Both the position numbers and the translations under genes were made by a program. Source: Aquimarina sp. AU58 (GTDB lineage: Bacteria; Bacteroidota; Bacteroidia; Flavobacteriales; Flavobacteriaceae). From it: DNA of 64,000 nucleotides. Position 1 is the stretch's first letter; each line of letters opens with the position of its first letter. The DNA lies in NCBI RefSeq assembly GCF_900312745.1, contig NZ_OMPD01000013.1:62001-126000 (forward strand), given 5' to 3'. Positions 44,493 through 52,960 of the stretch are shown here, one piece after another. Under the pieces are notes generated by a model that saw only the letters and a program-made list of their open reading frames with translations, was not told the DNA's origin and searched no databases.

Positions 44493-44512
44493 AAAGCGGG
44501 CAAACCCGCTTT
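44493..44512 (-). terminator. Terminator after the six-Cys peptide gene 1
   Basis: AAAGCGGG CAAA CCCGCTTT is a perfect 8-bp stem-loop, with a T-rich stretch on the minus strand, 60 bases past the peptide stop. Confidence 0.75.
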
Positions 44513-44572
44513 ATAATCTAATACTGCTAGATGATATACGATCTAAAAAAGTAAATCACTATACATTATATA

Positions 44573-44752
44573 TTAACACATAGATTTACATGCAGCTAAA
44601 CTTGCCGCACAATGAGAATGACCGTCCTCTCTACAATCTACAAAGTCTTGTCTGCATTCACGCAAACAACTATTTGCTCCTCCATTAATACTTGATTGCT
44701 CCGTTTTGTTTAATGATTTAACATCATTACGATTTAAAATGTTTTTTAACAT
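44573..44752 (-). CDS. GG-leader peptide with symmetric six-Cys core, copy 1 (59 residues)
   Basis: A bacteriocin-type precursor. The 25-residue leader begins MLKNILNRNDVKSLNKTEQS and ends in Gly24-Gly25, the usual cleavage site of C39 peptidase transporters. The core holds six Cys with spacing C-x3-C-x6-C-x7-C-x6-C-x3-C, a mirror-image pattern; segments are CLRECRQDFVDC and CAASLAACKSMC on either side of REDGHSH. The true start is ATG 44752: a longer frame to 44995 reads into a repeat and is rejected. Leader is identical residue for residue to copy 2. No transporter gene of that type lies in the window. Confidence 0.8.
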   Translation of the reverse strand: MLKNILNRNDVKSLNKTEQSSINGGANSCLRECRQDFVDCREDGHSHCAASLAACKSMC

Positions 44753-45125
44753 GGTTATAGGTTTTAATTTGTAATCATGTAATGTAGGTAAAATATAGGT
44801 GTACAACAAATTTCTCTTTTCAATTGAAGCATGTTTTTCTATTGGTTTTTTGCGTGAGGGATAGTAGCGGTTACCCCACAGTCTGACAGAAAGGAAGTAC
44901 GAGGAGTAAAAGTGAATAGCCCGACCCTTTGGGTCACGCTCAAAAGACATAAAAGAAGATAATCCAGGTTTAATGATGAAAACTTTCCTTTTCATACGAG
45001 GCGAACCTCAAAGTATTAAATGAGTCATCCTAAAATAAGTTGACACAAATTCGACTTATTTTAGGACGAGACATTTAATGCTAAGTGAAATACAATCTAA
45101 AAAAGTAAATCACAATACACAATCA
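44753..45125. repeat. Region between the two peptide genes with a dispersed-type repeat and hairpin
   Basis: Bases 44753-45020 contain the strings GACCCAAAGGGTCGG (minus strand) and ACTATCCCTCACGCAAAAAA (minus strand), which I recall from a widespread flavobacterial intergenic element. Bases 45028-45066 form a strong hairpin, TCCTAAAATAAGTTGA / TCGACTTATTTTAGGA, flanked by TTAAATG / CATTTAA. The flanks next to each gene are also similar, showing duplication of the peptide unit around it. Confidence 0.5.
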
Positions 45126-45302
45126 TTAACACGTAGATCTACATGCAATATAATCTGCCAGACAGTTAGAACCTCCACTACCTAGACAACTAATATAGTC
45201 TTGTCTACAAGCAAGAAAACAACTACTTCCTCCATTAATACTTGATTGCTCTGTTTTGTTTAATGACTTAACATCATTACGGTTTAAAATGTTTTTTAAC
45301 AT
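45126..45302 (-). CDS. GG-leader peptide with symmetric six-Cys core, copy 2 (58 residues)
   Basis: Same 25-residue GG leader as copy 1, core diverged but with the identical Cys spacing: CFLACRQDYISC, LGSGGSN linker, then CLADYIACRSTC. Beside the Cys, only the stretch CRQD, an Ala-Cys near the end and a few others match, so the core has diverged far faster than the leader. A box TACCTTTG on the minus strand (45348-45355) is at the right distance for a promoter. Likely an exported, disulfide-rich or otherwise modified small peptide. Function unknown. Confidence 0.8.
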   Translation of the reverse strand: MLKNILNRNDVKSLNKTEQSSINGGSSCFLACRQDYISCLGSGGSNCLADYIACRSTC

Positions 45303-45347
45303 AATTAAAGGTTTTAAATTTGTAATGATGTAATGTAAAGAAAATAA

Positions 45348-45355
45348 CAAAGGTA
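45348..45355 (-). promoter_or_regulatory. -7 promoter box of peptide copy 2
   Basis: Minus strand TACCTTTG, exact TAnnTTTG match, about 46 bases from the ATG. The aligned region of copy 1 lacks this box because of a 13-base difference. Confidence 0.5.
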
Positions 45356-45380
45356 AAATTGAGGTTTACCGTAGACTCTG

Positions 45381-46145
45381 TTATTTTTTAAATTTTTCTA
45401 ATGCTTTTTTAGTAAATTCTGAAAGTACTAACTCTCCAGAAATCGCTGCTCTTTCTATAAGAAGTTCTTCCCAGTGTTCTGTTCCTCTCCAGTTTACTTT
45501 TTTCATTTGTTGTATTGCTTGTGGATTATAACCAGCAAGTTTTTCGGCAAATAGTTGTATTTCTTTATCCAACTCTGTTATAGTTTCAAAAACACGGGCA
45601 TACAATCCTTGTTCTTTTGCCCAATATGCATTTTTCCACTGTGATGCATCCCATGCAAGAGTTTCAAAAGCAGCTAATCCTATTTTTCTTGATACTGCCG
45701 GCTCTATTACAAAGGGGCCTATACCAATGGTTAATTCACTTAATTTAATCGATGCAGCTTCTGTAGCCAAGCAGTAATCACAAGCAGATGCTAATCCAAC
45801 TCCTCCTCCTACAGTTTTACCTTGTACTCTTCCTAGGATTGGTTTTTTGCATTTTCGCATGGCATTAATCACATTTGCAAACCCAGAAAAGAATTGTTTT
45901 CCTTCCTCGAGATTTGTTATTGCCATTAGTTCATCAAAAGAGGCTCCTGCACAAAATGCCCGGTCTCCTTCTGATTTAAGAATGATTACAGACACCGATG
46001 TATCCTTTGATAATTCATCAAAAGCTTTAGCTAATCTCGCTAATAATTCTGATGGAAAAGAATTACTGGCATGGTGGCCAAATTCTATCGTTGCAATGGT
46101 ATTTTCGATATGAGTATATAAACTTCCGTTAGATCTTGGTATCAT
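45381..46145 (-). CDS. Enoyl-CoA hydratase/isomerase family protein
   Basis: A 254-residue crotonase-fold protein. The start at 46145 (MIPRSNGSLYTHIE) is chosen; a longer frame to 46232 adds a non-family extension. Visible motifs are SEGDRAFCAGASFDEL (oxyanion hole) and GRVQGKTVGGGVGLASACDY (second oxyanion hole and active-site region), then SELTIGIGP. Catalytic Glu positions could not be confirmed, so hydratase, isomerase or other CoA chemistry is open. Single gene; the neighbours do not suggest a pathway. Confidence 0.88.
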   Translation of the reverse strand: MIPRSNGSLYTHIENTIATIEFGHHASNSFPSELLARLAKAFDELSKDTSVSVIILKSEGDRAFCAGASFDELMAITNLEEGKQFFSGFANVINAMRKCKKPILGRVQGKTVGGGVGLASACDYCLATEAASIKLSELTIGIGPFVIEPAVSRKIGLAAFETLAWDASQWKNAYWAKEQGLYARVFETITELDKEIQLFAEKLAGYNPQAIQQMKKVNWRGTEHWEELLIERAAISGELVLSEFTKKALEKFKK

Positions 46146-46248
46146 TATTGTTGTAACTTTTATAGTAAAAGTAACTAATACCAACTGAAGATTAAAATAC
46201 CACACATAATTATTTTGGCTGGTATCATTCACCCATCTGGTGACCCCT

Positions 46249-46281
46249 GTATTAAAATTGTTTAATGAACAATCTTAATAC
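46249..46281. repeat. Stem-loop in an intergenic region
   Basis: GTATTAAAATTGTT (46249-46262) and AACAATCTTAATAC (46268-46281) pair with one mismatch around TAATG. Confidence 0.5.
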
Positions 46282-46353
46282 AATCAAATGGCTTATTTCT
46301 TAGTAAAAATTAATTGTAATTATCTAAAATATAACACGTTTATATTTATAGAG

Positions 46354-46479
46354 ATGGTTCATAAAAAATATATAAAGAAGATGTTAGAAGAGTTTTTTGA
46401 AAAAAACAGATTACGAATAGGGATTTTATTAATCCTTATCTATGCTCCATTATTATTTGTCCTTATTTATCCTTTTTAA
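46354..46479 (+). CDS. Possible one-helix membrane protein, 41 residues
   Basis: ATG 46354 opens MVHKKYIKKMLEEFFEKNRL, followed by a strongly hydrophobic stretch RIGILLILIYAPLLFVLIYPF (given from Arg21, the span) that would be one membrane helix. Its last 4 bases overlap the MATE gene stop from the other strand. Looks real by amino-acid composition, but has no family I know. Confidence 0.45.
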   Translation: MVHKKYIKKMLEEFFEKNRLRIGILLILIYAPLLFVLIYPF

Positions 46480-47804
46480 GAGATCAAGGGCAAGAACTTA
46501 TTTCTAAACTTTATGACTAGTGCTACTCCTCTAAAAAGTGCCCAAACCGTAAATGCTATCCATATCCCATATAGCTTTAAATCAAAAAAGTTACATAAAT
46601 AAAGAGTAGGTATAAATCCTAAGAATGTTGCTCCTAATAATACATTTCTTAAATACTTCATTTCACCCAGGCCTTTAAAAATTCCATCAAAGACAAAAGC
46701 CAGACCATTAATGGGTTGTACAATCAAAACAATAAAAAAGACACTGTAAAATGTTTCTAACACTATGGTTTCACTGGTAAATACTTCTCCTATTGCATCA
46801 TAAAATATAAATCCAAATATTGCCAAAATCAAACTCACACCAACACCATAAGTGCTTACACGCTTACCTAATTTCCAGAGGGATTTATAATCTTTTGCCC
46901 CTAATAGTTTTCCGCCAAGAATATTACCTGCTCCTCCATAACCATCAATAAAAAAAGCAGTAAACATCCAGATATTCATTGCTATCGTATATGCAGCTAT
47001 ATATTCGTCTCCATATTCTGTAGCATTAGACGTTGCAAAATATAATGCTGTATTTAATGCAATAGATCGTACAAATAAATTAAGACTCATAGTAACCAGT
47101 CTACCCAATTCTTTATTTAATGGGAAACGTAACTTGAGACTTACATTGGTTTTGGTCAACAATAATATGAAAACGATGACCGCCATTAAGAATTGTGAAA
47201 TTAAACTTGCCCATGCTGCCCCGCTAATTCCCATTGGAGTAATAAAACCTTCAATCCCATAGACCAAAATAAAATCTAAAACAATATTGGCTACTGCACC
47301 GATTACGGCAACAATCATTGGCCAAAATGTATTTTGTAGTCCTCTAAAAATACCAAAAACAGCAAATGTGAATAATGTTAAAGGAAATCCCCAAACTCTG
47401 ATATCATAGTAAACCACGCAATATTCTAAAATTAAACCAGAAGCATTGTATAACTTAAAAATTTCTTCTACAAAGAAAACAGTAGAGATCAATACAAAAA
47501 TACTAAGGGCTACATTAAAGAAAATGGCTTGTGCAGGTAATGTTTTTACTTCTTCAATTTTTCCTGCTCCAAGGTATTGAGAAATAATAGCAGATATTGC
47601 ACTTCGGGTTTGCCCGAGAATCCAAATTAGTGCAGACAAAAACGACCCTACAATACCTACTGCCGCAAGGGATTCGGTGCCATATTCGGGAATATTACCC
47701 ACGATAGCGGTATCGGTTATCGATAATAATGGTTCTGCAATACCAGCAACAATAGCCGGGATTGCCAGTCGGTTTATATTTTTAAAACCAATTACCTTGC
47801 TCAT
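46476..47804 (-). CDS. MATE-family efflux transporter
   Basis: A 442-residue, twelve-helix transporter of the multidrug and toxic compound extrusion family (DinF/NorM-like). N-terminal LAIPAIVAGIAEPLLSITDT and YGTESLAAVGIVGSFLS are typical, with polar Gln-Thr and Asn positions in the first helices, and the second half begins near GYGGAGNILGGKLLG. Cation-coupled export of drugs or metabolites is expected. Its ATG overlaps the stop of the GNAT gene (4 bases). Confidence 0.93.
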   Translation of the reverse strand: MSKVIGFKNINRLAIPAIVAGIAEPLLSITDTAIVGNIPEYGTESLAAVGIVGSFLSALIWILGQTRSAISAIISQYLGAGKIEEVKTLPAQAIFFNVALSIFVLISTVFFVEEIFKLYNASGLILEYCVVYYDIRVWGFPLTLFTFAVFGIFRGLQNTFWPMIVAVIGAVANIVLDFILVYGIEGFITPMGISGAAWASLISQFLMAVIVFILLLTKTNVSLKLRFPLNKELGRLVTMSLNLFVRSIALNTALYFATSNATEYGDEYIAAYTIAMNIWMFTAFFIDGYGGAGNILGGKLLGAKDYKSLWKLGKRVSTYGVGVSLILAIFGFIFYDAIGEVFTSETIVLETFYSVFFIVLIVQPINGLAFVFDGIFKGLGEMKYLRNVLLGATFLGFIPTLYLCNFFDLKLYGIWIAFTVWALFRGVALVIKFRNKFLPLIS

Positions 47805-48301
47805 AGAATGAGTTCATAACAGTGAAATGGGTGTTCGCTTTGCTTTGGAAAATAGATATCTTCCAAACGTTGATACCCCCTGGTTTCATAAAATTTCTGA
47901 TTTCTTTTATTTTGACTAAAAGTGTCTAATCTTACCGATTGATATTGATTTTTTCGGGCATATTCTTCTCCAAAATCCATTAGTTTTTGAGCATATCCCT
48001 TTCCCCAATATTCTGGATCAACCGCTACGCGATGTATATAGAGATTATTGGTATTGGCCGTTAACCATGTTACGGGAATATATTCTTCATCTATTAGATC
48101 AGTAAGTACAATAATTCCTTTGATATGGTCTTCTTCTTCGAGGATATATAGTTCTTGTAACTCAACATCTTTTTGAAAACGTTCTTGGGTAGGATAGTGC
48201 TCATTCCATTGATAGATGCCATTAGCTATCATTGCTTTGGCACAAGCTCGAGTCAATGTGTAAATAGCATCCAGATCAGATAATACTGCTTTACGAATCA
48301 T
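47801..48301 (-). CDS. GNAT-family N-acetyltransferase
   Basis: A 166-residue acetyltransferase. The acetyl-CoA loop is VDPEYWGKGYAQKLMDF (motif A with Gly-x-Gly) and motif B follows with KNQYQSVRLDTFSQNKRNQKFYETRGY (read in two parts). N-terminal IRKAVLSDLDAIYTLTRAC fits the fold. Substrate unknown. It is co-transcribed with the MATE gene, a common pairing for resistance or metabolite handling. Confidence 0.9.
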   Translation of the reverse strand: MIRKAVLSDLDAIYTLTRACAKAMIANGIYQWNEHYPTQERFQKDVELQELYILEEEDHIKGIIVLTDLIDEEYIPVTWLTANTNNLYIHRVAVDPEYWGKGYAQKLMDFGEEYARKNQYQSVRLDTFSQNKRNQKFYETRGYQRLEDIYFPKQSEHPFHCYELIL

Positions 48302-48318
48302 ATTTTTTTGGAAAGCAG

Positions 48319-48326
48319 CAAAAATA
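48319..48326 (-). promoter_or_regulatory. -7 promoter box for the GNAT-MATE operon
   Basis: Minus strand TATTTTTG matches TAnnTTTG, 18 bases before the GNAT ATG. Confidence 0.4.
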
Positions 48327-48496
48327 CTAACTTTATATTGCAGTTAATAATCAATGGTTATATTTAAAAAAACTTTAAGAAAAAAGCTCTTTTAGATCAT
48401 TAGAAAAGCTTTAAAAATAATATTATATCAAGAAATGAGTTAGTAAAAGGTCTAAAATTGTAATTTTACACACTGAAACACAAATCATAATAATTA

Positions 48497-49297
48497 ATGA
48501 AGAATATATTGGTTCCTTTGGGCTTGTCTGAACCTTCAATTAGTATGGCCAGACTTCAATATGCTATAGATTTTGCAAAAGAACTCAAAGCAAAAGTTTA
48601 TGTAGTAGAGGTTTTTAAAGAATTACCCAGATCTGGTAGTCTTCCCTCTGTAAACAAAACGCTAAAGGAAATCACAGCTTCTTCTATAGAAGAAAAAATA
48701 GCAAAAATTGACAAAAAAGGAGTAGAAGTAATTGCCTTACCATTAGAAGGAGAACTTCTTGAGGCTATCCCTAAGTTTAATTTACAACACTCTATAAATT
48801 TACTCATTTTGGGGGCAGAGGTTAAGGATATTAAAGATCCTTATTTTCTTGGTCCAATTTCGGGTAGTCTTGTAAAAAACACAGAAATCCCCGTATTGAT
48901 TATTCCTCAAATGTATACTTTTTCGCCTATCAAAAAGATACTAATGGCGGTTAAATCTGGTATCGTAAAAAAGAAAAATGCGTTAACTCCCGTAAAGGAA
49001 ATTTTAAGTACTTTTGATGGTGATTTAAAATTGCTTCAGGTAAAAACAGCAAATTTCTTAGCTGAAGATTCTAAATTTGACAAAGATTTAGGAGAGATTA
49101 CCTCATCCTATAAATCGTCTGAAAATGCTACCTTATTTCAAGGAGTTTTAGAACATCTTAATGAGAATTATCCAGATCTTATTTGTGTTTTTAGACGGAA
49201 ACGAGGTTTCTTTGCAAAGCTTTGGGAAGAAGATGCTGTTCTCAAAAAAGACTTTGATAGTAGAATCCCTTTATTAGTTTTAAGAGGATCGGATTAA
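48497..49297 (+). CDS. Universal stress protein, tandem-domain
   Basis: A 266-residue UspA-type protein. First domain (1-143) with KNILVPLGLSEPSISMARLQ and NLLILGAEVKD...GSLVKNTEIPVLIIP; the second half (about 145-266, KKILMAVKSGIVKKKNALTP) repeats the fold but has lost the ATP-binding Gly-rich signature. Stress-induced regulator or nucleotide sensor. Single gene upstream of the tRNA. Confidence 0.88.
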   Translation: MKNILVPLGLSEPSISMARLQYAIDFAKELKAKVYVVEVFKELPRSGSLPSVNKTLKEITASSIEEKIAKIDKKGVEVIALPLEGELLEAIPKFNLQHSINLLILGAEVKDIKDPYFLGPISGSLVKNTEIPVLIIPQMYTFSPIKKILMAVKSGIVKKKNALTPVKEILSTFDGDLKLLQVKTANFLAEDSKFDKDLGEITSSYKSSENATLFQGVLEHLNENYPDLICVFRRKRGFFAKLWEEDAVLKKDFDSRIPLLVLRGSD

Positions 49298-49375
49298 AAA
49301 TATTAGGGATGTAGCTTCCCAAAAATGCTACGCTCATTGGGACAGGTACTTTGCCACTCCTCTGTGAGAAAAATT

Positions 49376-49449
49376 GGGGATGTAGCTCAGCTGGCTAGAG
49401 CGCTTGACTGGCAGTCAAGAGGTCGTGGGTTCGAGTCCCATCTTCTCCA
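49376..49449 (+). tRNA. tRNA-Ala (anticodon GGC)
   Basis: A complete 74-base cloverleaf: acceptor GGGGATG/CTTCTCC with the alanine identity pair G3:U70, D arm GCTC/GAGC, anticodon stem CTTGA/TCAAG around loop CTGGCAG (anticodon GGC), T arm with TTCGAGT and discriminator A. CCA is not encoded. The U6-U67 position does not pair. A terminator follows. Confidence 0.95.
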
Positions 49450-49464
49450 CAAAGAAACAGAGGT

Positions 49465-49493
49465 CTGCACAGTAGTGCAGGCTTTTTGTTTTT
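49465..49493 (+). terminator. Terminator after tRNA-Ala
   Basis: CTGCAC and GTGCAG form a stem around AGTA, followed by GC and a T-rich run. Confidence 0.75.
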
Positions 49494-49539
49494 CTAGAAA
49501 ACTCAGAAATAGTAAAAGACATTATACCTATATTAGAAT

Positions 49540-52500
49540 CTAGTGATTAGCTTCAATACATACTAATCCCTCATTATTTCTTCCAAAAAGAACCGCTTTC
49601 TTTCCTTTATATGTAAATGGTCGTATTACTTTTACATCTCCTTTAATTAAGATACCACTTTTAGCTGCCGGAACAGGAACAAAACTATGCCCTCCATTAT
49701 TTTTAAGTAACAATCCGTAACCGGCATCATTTCTCGGAGTTTCAATTTCTGATTGATATAAGTTTCCGGCAACAAGAATATCCTTTAATCCATCATCATC
49801 AAAATCATCAATATGAATATCGTTTATAGAAGATAGCTGTGCTTGTTTCGGAAGTTCTATAATGTTGAATTTTCCATCTCCTAAATTTTCTATAAAAACA
49901 GAAGCAAATGTATACGCTTTGGCATGTAAAGCCTTCTCTAATTTTTCTTGCCCATATACCTGAACCAGGTCGGCAGAACCAAAACCTTCATAGGTTGGAA
50001 ATTTTTCTTTTATAAATGGCATTTGAAGCGAGGTACATTCTCGACCACGAAGCGGAAACAAATCTCCATTGTTATAATATCCCAATACAATATCATTGGT
50101 CCCATTATCATCAAAATCATGTGCATAAATCTCGAAAGGTTCTTTGGCAGACGCTTTATATTTATAATTTAATCCTAAGTTACCTACTACATAATCCATA
50201 TCTCCATCCTGATCAAAATCAGCACTATTAATCGAATTCCACCAACCATTGGTATGCTCAAACAAGGTGGTATTTTTTTTAAAAGCTTGATCTGTATTTC
50301 TAAATACTGTTATAGGCATCCATTCTCCAACTATAACCAAATCAGATAAGCCATCCTGATCAATATCTGTCCATGATGCATCTGTGACCATACCGATTTC
50401 AGATAATTCTGGAGCAATCGTTTCGGTAATATCTTTAAAAACACCATTGTTGTTTTCTAATAGATAATTTGCTGCGGGATAAGGATATTTTTGTGGTGTA
50501 TGCCTACTCCCAACAAATAGATCCAGGTCTCCATCCTGATCATAATCAAATGGTTTTATACAGCTACCACTGGATGCTATCTTTGGTAATCTATTATTTT
50601 CTTTAACAAAATTTCCATTCGTATTTATATATAAACGATCCTGATACATCCTATGATTTGCTGGCCATTCATTCCCGCCACTTACCACGTATAAATCTAA
50701 ATCGTTATCACCATCCACATCAAAAAATTGGGCAGACACATCTTCAAAAACTTTTTCTTTTTCCCATAGCGTACCGCCCAAAGATTGAAAAGAACCATTA
50801 GGTTGTTGTGTATATAATGCTGCCGGGTGATCTTTTGCTCCGCCAATATAAAAATCATCCAATCCATCCATATTTATATCTCCAACAGCAAGTGCAGGAC
50901 CAAACTGAGACATTTTATGTGGTAATAAACTTTCTTTTGCAAAGTCATCATATTCATTTTCGATATGCTTATGGATTATATTTATGTCTTTTGTACTATT
51001 TGTAAATAGTGCTGCCACAGCATCTTTCTTTTTTTTATTTGTAAGAGTGGCATCGTTGTGATTAATAATGATTCTTTTGTTAATTTCTGGGTGGTTAATC
51101 ACCTCAACTTTGTTATCTGGCCAGGTTATCGTGACTTTCTGTACCTCGATATTATTATCCAATCCGACATGTATAACAGGTGCTACTGCAGATTGATATC
51201 CTCTTGTGGGATAGTTTTCGAATATTTGAGTTGTTTTTTCTGTTTGTATTGCAATACGCGTACCTATTCCAAAGGGGTTTTGGGAGTCTCCTTTAAACTG
51301 AAACTGAACATAATTCTTATTCCTGGTATTATTTTGTAGAATAGTGGCTTCCTGATCAATATTATTAATAACCAGATCTAGATCTCCATCGTTATCTAAA
51401 TCTGCATAAGCTGCACCATTAGAAAAAGTAGGACTATCAATTCCCCAGGATGTTGATGTTTTTGAAAAAGTTAAATCCCCGTTGTTTTTAAAAAAATAAT
51501 TTCGGGTTTTTCGTTGTGGCGTTTTACGAACTAATTCTTCGATTACTTTTTTTATGCTTTCTTTATTTTTCTTTGCTTGCTCTAATCGTTTTAGTTTATA
51601 TTTTCTAAAATCATTATTTCTAAAATCTCTCTTAAGGCCATTGGTAATAAACACATCTTTTAATCCATCATTATCAAAATCTGCAAATAGTGGTGCCCAA
51701 CTCCAATCGGTATTTGATATTCCTGCAAGGTGTGCGATTTCACTAAAACATTCATCAGAATTGTTAAGCTGTAATGCATTAAACATATATTGATAATGAA
51801 ATCCATTATCGACAGCATGGTTAAATGCTTTTGGGTTCATCCCACTCATACTGGTTTTGATGCCATAATTATCTTCGGCTACCATATCTAATGAAATGAT
51901 GTCTAACAGCCCATCATTATTAAAATCTGCAATATCGGTTCCCATCGAAAAATTAGAAGTATGCCCAATAGATGATTTTATTTTTTCTGTAAACGTGCCA
52001 TTTCCAGTATTAAAATAAAGGTAATCATGTTCGATATAATCATTTGCTACATATATATCGGGCCACCCATCTTGATTAAGATCTCCAATAGAAACTCCTA
52101 AACCAAAGCCTAGAGAATTTTGTATGATTCCTACCTGATCAGAAACATCGGTAAATTTTCCTAAATTATTTTGATACAATCGATCTCCTACCAAGTCATT
52201 CTTTTCACTTTTATAGTCTTCTGGAGTATTGGTGTTAATAGGAGATACATTATGGTTTAATAAAAACATGTCGAGATCACCATCTTTATCATAATCAAAA
52301 AATGCAGCTTGTGTACTATATCCCGAAAAATTAAGCCCATATTGGGTCGCTGCTTCTGTAAATGTCCCATTTTGATTATTTATAAAAAGCTCATTTTCCC
52401 GATTTTCAGCCTTTCCTTTGCCCGACTTGCACACATAAATATCTAACCAACCATCGGCATTGATATCTACCATGGTGACTCCTGTTGTCCATCCAAAAGA

Positions 52501-52848
52501 ACCTTTTACTTTTGCTTGTTTTGTATGGTCTTCGAATCTAAAATCACCCTTATTGATATAGAGCTTGTTTTCTTTAAGATTGGAAGTAAAATAAATATCG
52601 GATAATCCATCATTATTAATATCTCCTATAGCAACGCCTCCACCATTATAGAAATATTCATATACCATACTATTCATAGCACTACTCTCGGGTATTTGGT
52701 TTATGAAATGAATCCCCGAATGATCTGATAAAACCGAAGTAAATAATGGTTTACTTATTTCAGAATGCGAATTTTGTTGAGAAGTCTCTTTGTCGTGGCA
52801 TGACACCATTAGGAATATGCTTATTATAACTTTAAGTATCCTTATCAT
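49540..52848 (-). CDS. VCBS/FG-GAP repeat lipoprotein with ASPIC/UnbV domain
   Basis: A 1102-residue exported lipoprotein. The start at 52848 gives MIRILKVIISIFLMVSCHDK with Cys17; 6 upstream residues are probably not translated. It contains at least a dozen DxNxDGxxD calcium-type repeats (e.g. DINNDGLSDIYF, DYDKDGDLDMFL, DFNNDGLLDIIS, DFDDDGLKDILV), which fold as beta-propeller blades, and an ASPIC/UnbV domain with GTRIAIQTE and NYPTRGYQSA near the centre. Such proteins often sit next to SusCD pairs and may bind glycans at the outer surface. Downstream of susD. Confidence 0.93.
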   Translation of the reverse strand: MIRILKVIISIFLMVSCHDKETSQQNSHSEISKPLFTSVLSDHSGIHFINQIPESSAMNSMVYEYFYNGGGVAIGDINNDGLSDIYFTSNLKENKLYINKGDFRFEDHTKQAKVKGSFGWTTGVTMVDINADGWLDIYVCKSGKGKAENRENELFINNQNGTFTEAATQYGLNFSGYSTQAAFFDYDKDGDLDMFLLNHNVSPINTNTPEDYKSEKNDLVGDRLYQNNLGKFTDVSDQVGIIQNSLGFGLGVSIGDLNQDGWPDIYVANDYIEHDYLYFNTGNGTFTEKIKSSIGHTSNFSMGTDIADFNNDGLLDIISLDMVAEDNYGIKTSMSGMNPKAFNHAVDNGFHYQYMFNALQLNNSDECFSEIAHLAGISNTDWSWAPLFADFDNDGLKDVFITNGLKRDFRNNDFRKYKLKRLEQAKKNKESIKKVIEELVRKTPQRKTRNYFFKNNGDLTFSKTSTSWGIDSPTFSNGAAYADLDNDGDLDLVINNIDQEATILQNNTRNKNYVQFQFKGDSQNPFGIGTRIAIQTEKTTQIFENYPTRGYQSAVAPVIHVGLDNNIEVQKVTITWPDNKVEVINHPEINKRIIINHNDATLTNKKKKDAVAALFTNSTKDINIIHKHIENEYDDFAKESLLPHKMSQFGPALAVGDINMDGLDDFYIGGAKDHPAALYTQQPNGSFQSLGGTLWEKEKVFEDVSAQFFDVDGDNDLDLYVVSGGNEWPANHRMYQDRLYINTNGNFVKENNRLPKIASSGSCIKPFDYDQDGDLDLFVGSRHTPQKYPYPAANYLLENNNGVFKDITETIAPELSEIGMVTDASWTDIDQDGLSDLVIVGEWMPITVFRNTDQAFKKNTTLFEHTNGWWNSINSADFDQDGDMDYVVGNLGLNYKYKASAKEPFEIYAHDFDDNGTNDIVLGYYNNGDLFPLRGRECTSLQMPFIKEKFPTYEGFGSADLVQVYGQEKLEKALHAKAYTFASVFIENLGDGKFNIIELPKQAQLSSINDIHIDDFDDDGLKDILVAGNLYQSEIETPRNDAGYGLLLKNNGGHSFVPVPAAKSGILIKGDVKVIRPFTYKGKKAVLFGRNNEGLVCIEANH

Positions 52849-52960
52849 TTTACTGTTTGTGACCATAATTATATAGTGTATAATAGCATAAACACCTAAA
52901 AATAATAAAATTCTTAGGTGCTTACTAGTTCTAATAACTAACTCAACTTTCGGTTTTTTT

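Noticed and set aside
44753-44995. An N-terminal extension of the first six-Cys peptide gene (to 140 residues)
   Set aside because: The extra residues come from a repeat-like region, are not shared with the twin peptide, and the twin starts at the same MLKNIL position.
49308-49345. A tRNA remnant upstream of tRNA-Ala (shared GGGATGTAGCT)
   Set aside because: Only 11 bases match and the rest does not fold as a cloverleaf.
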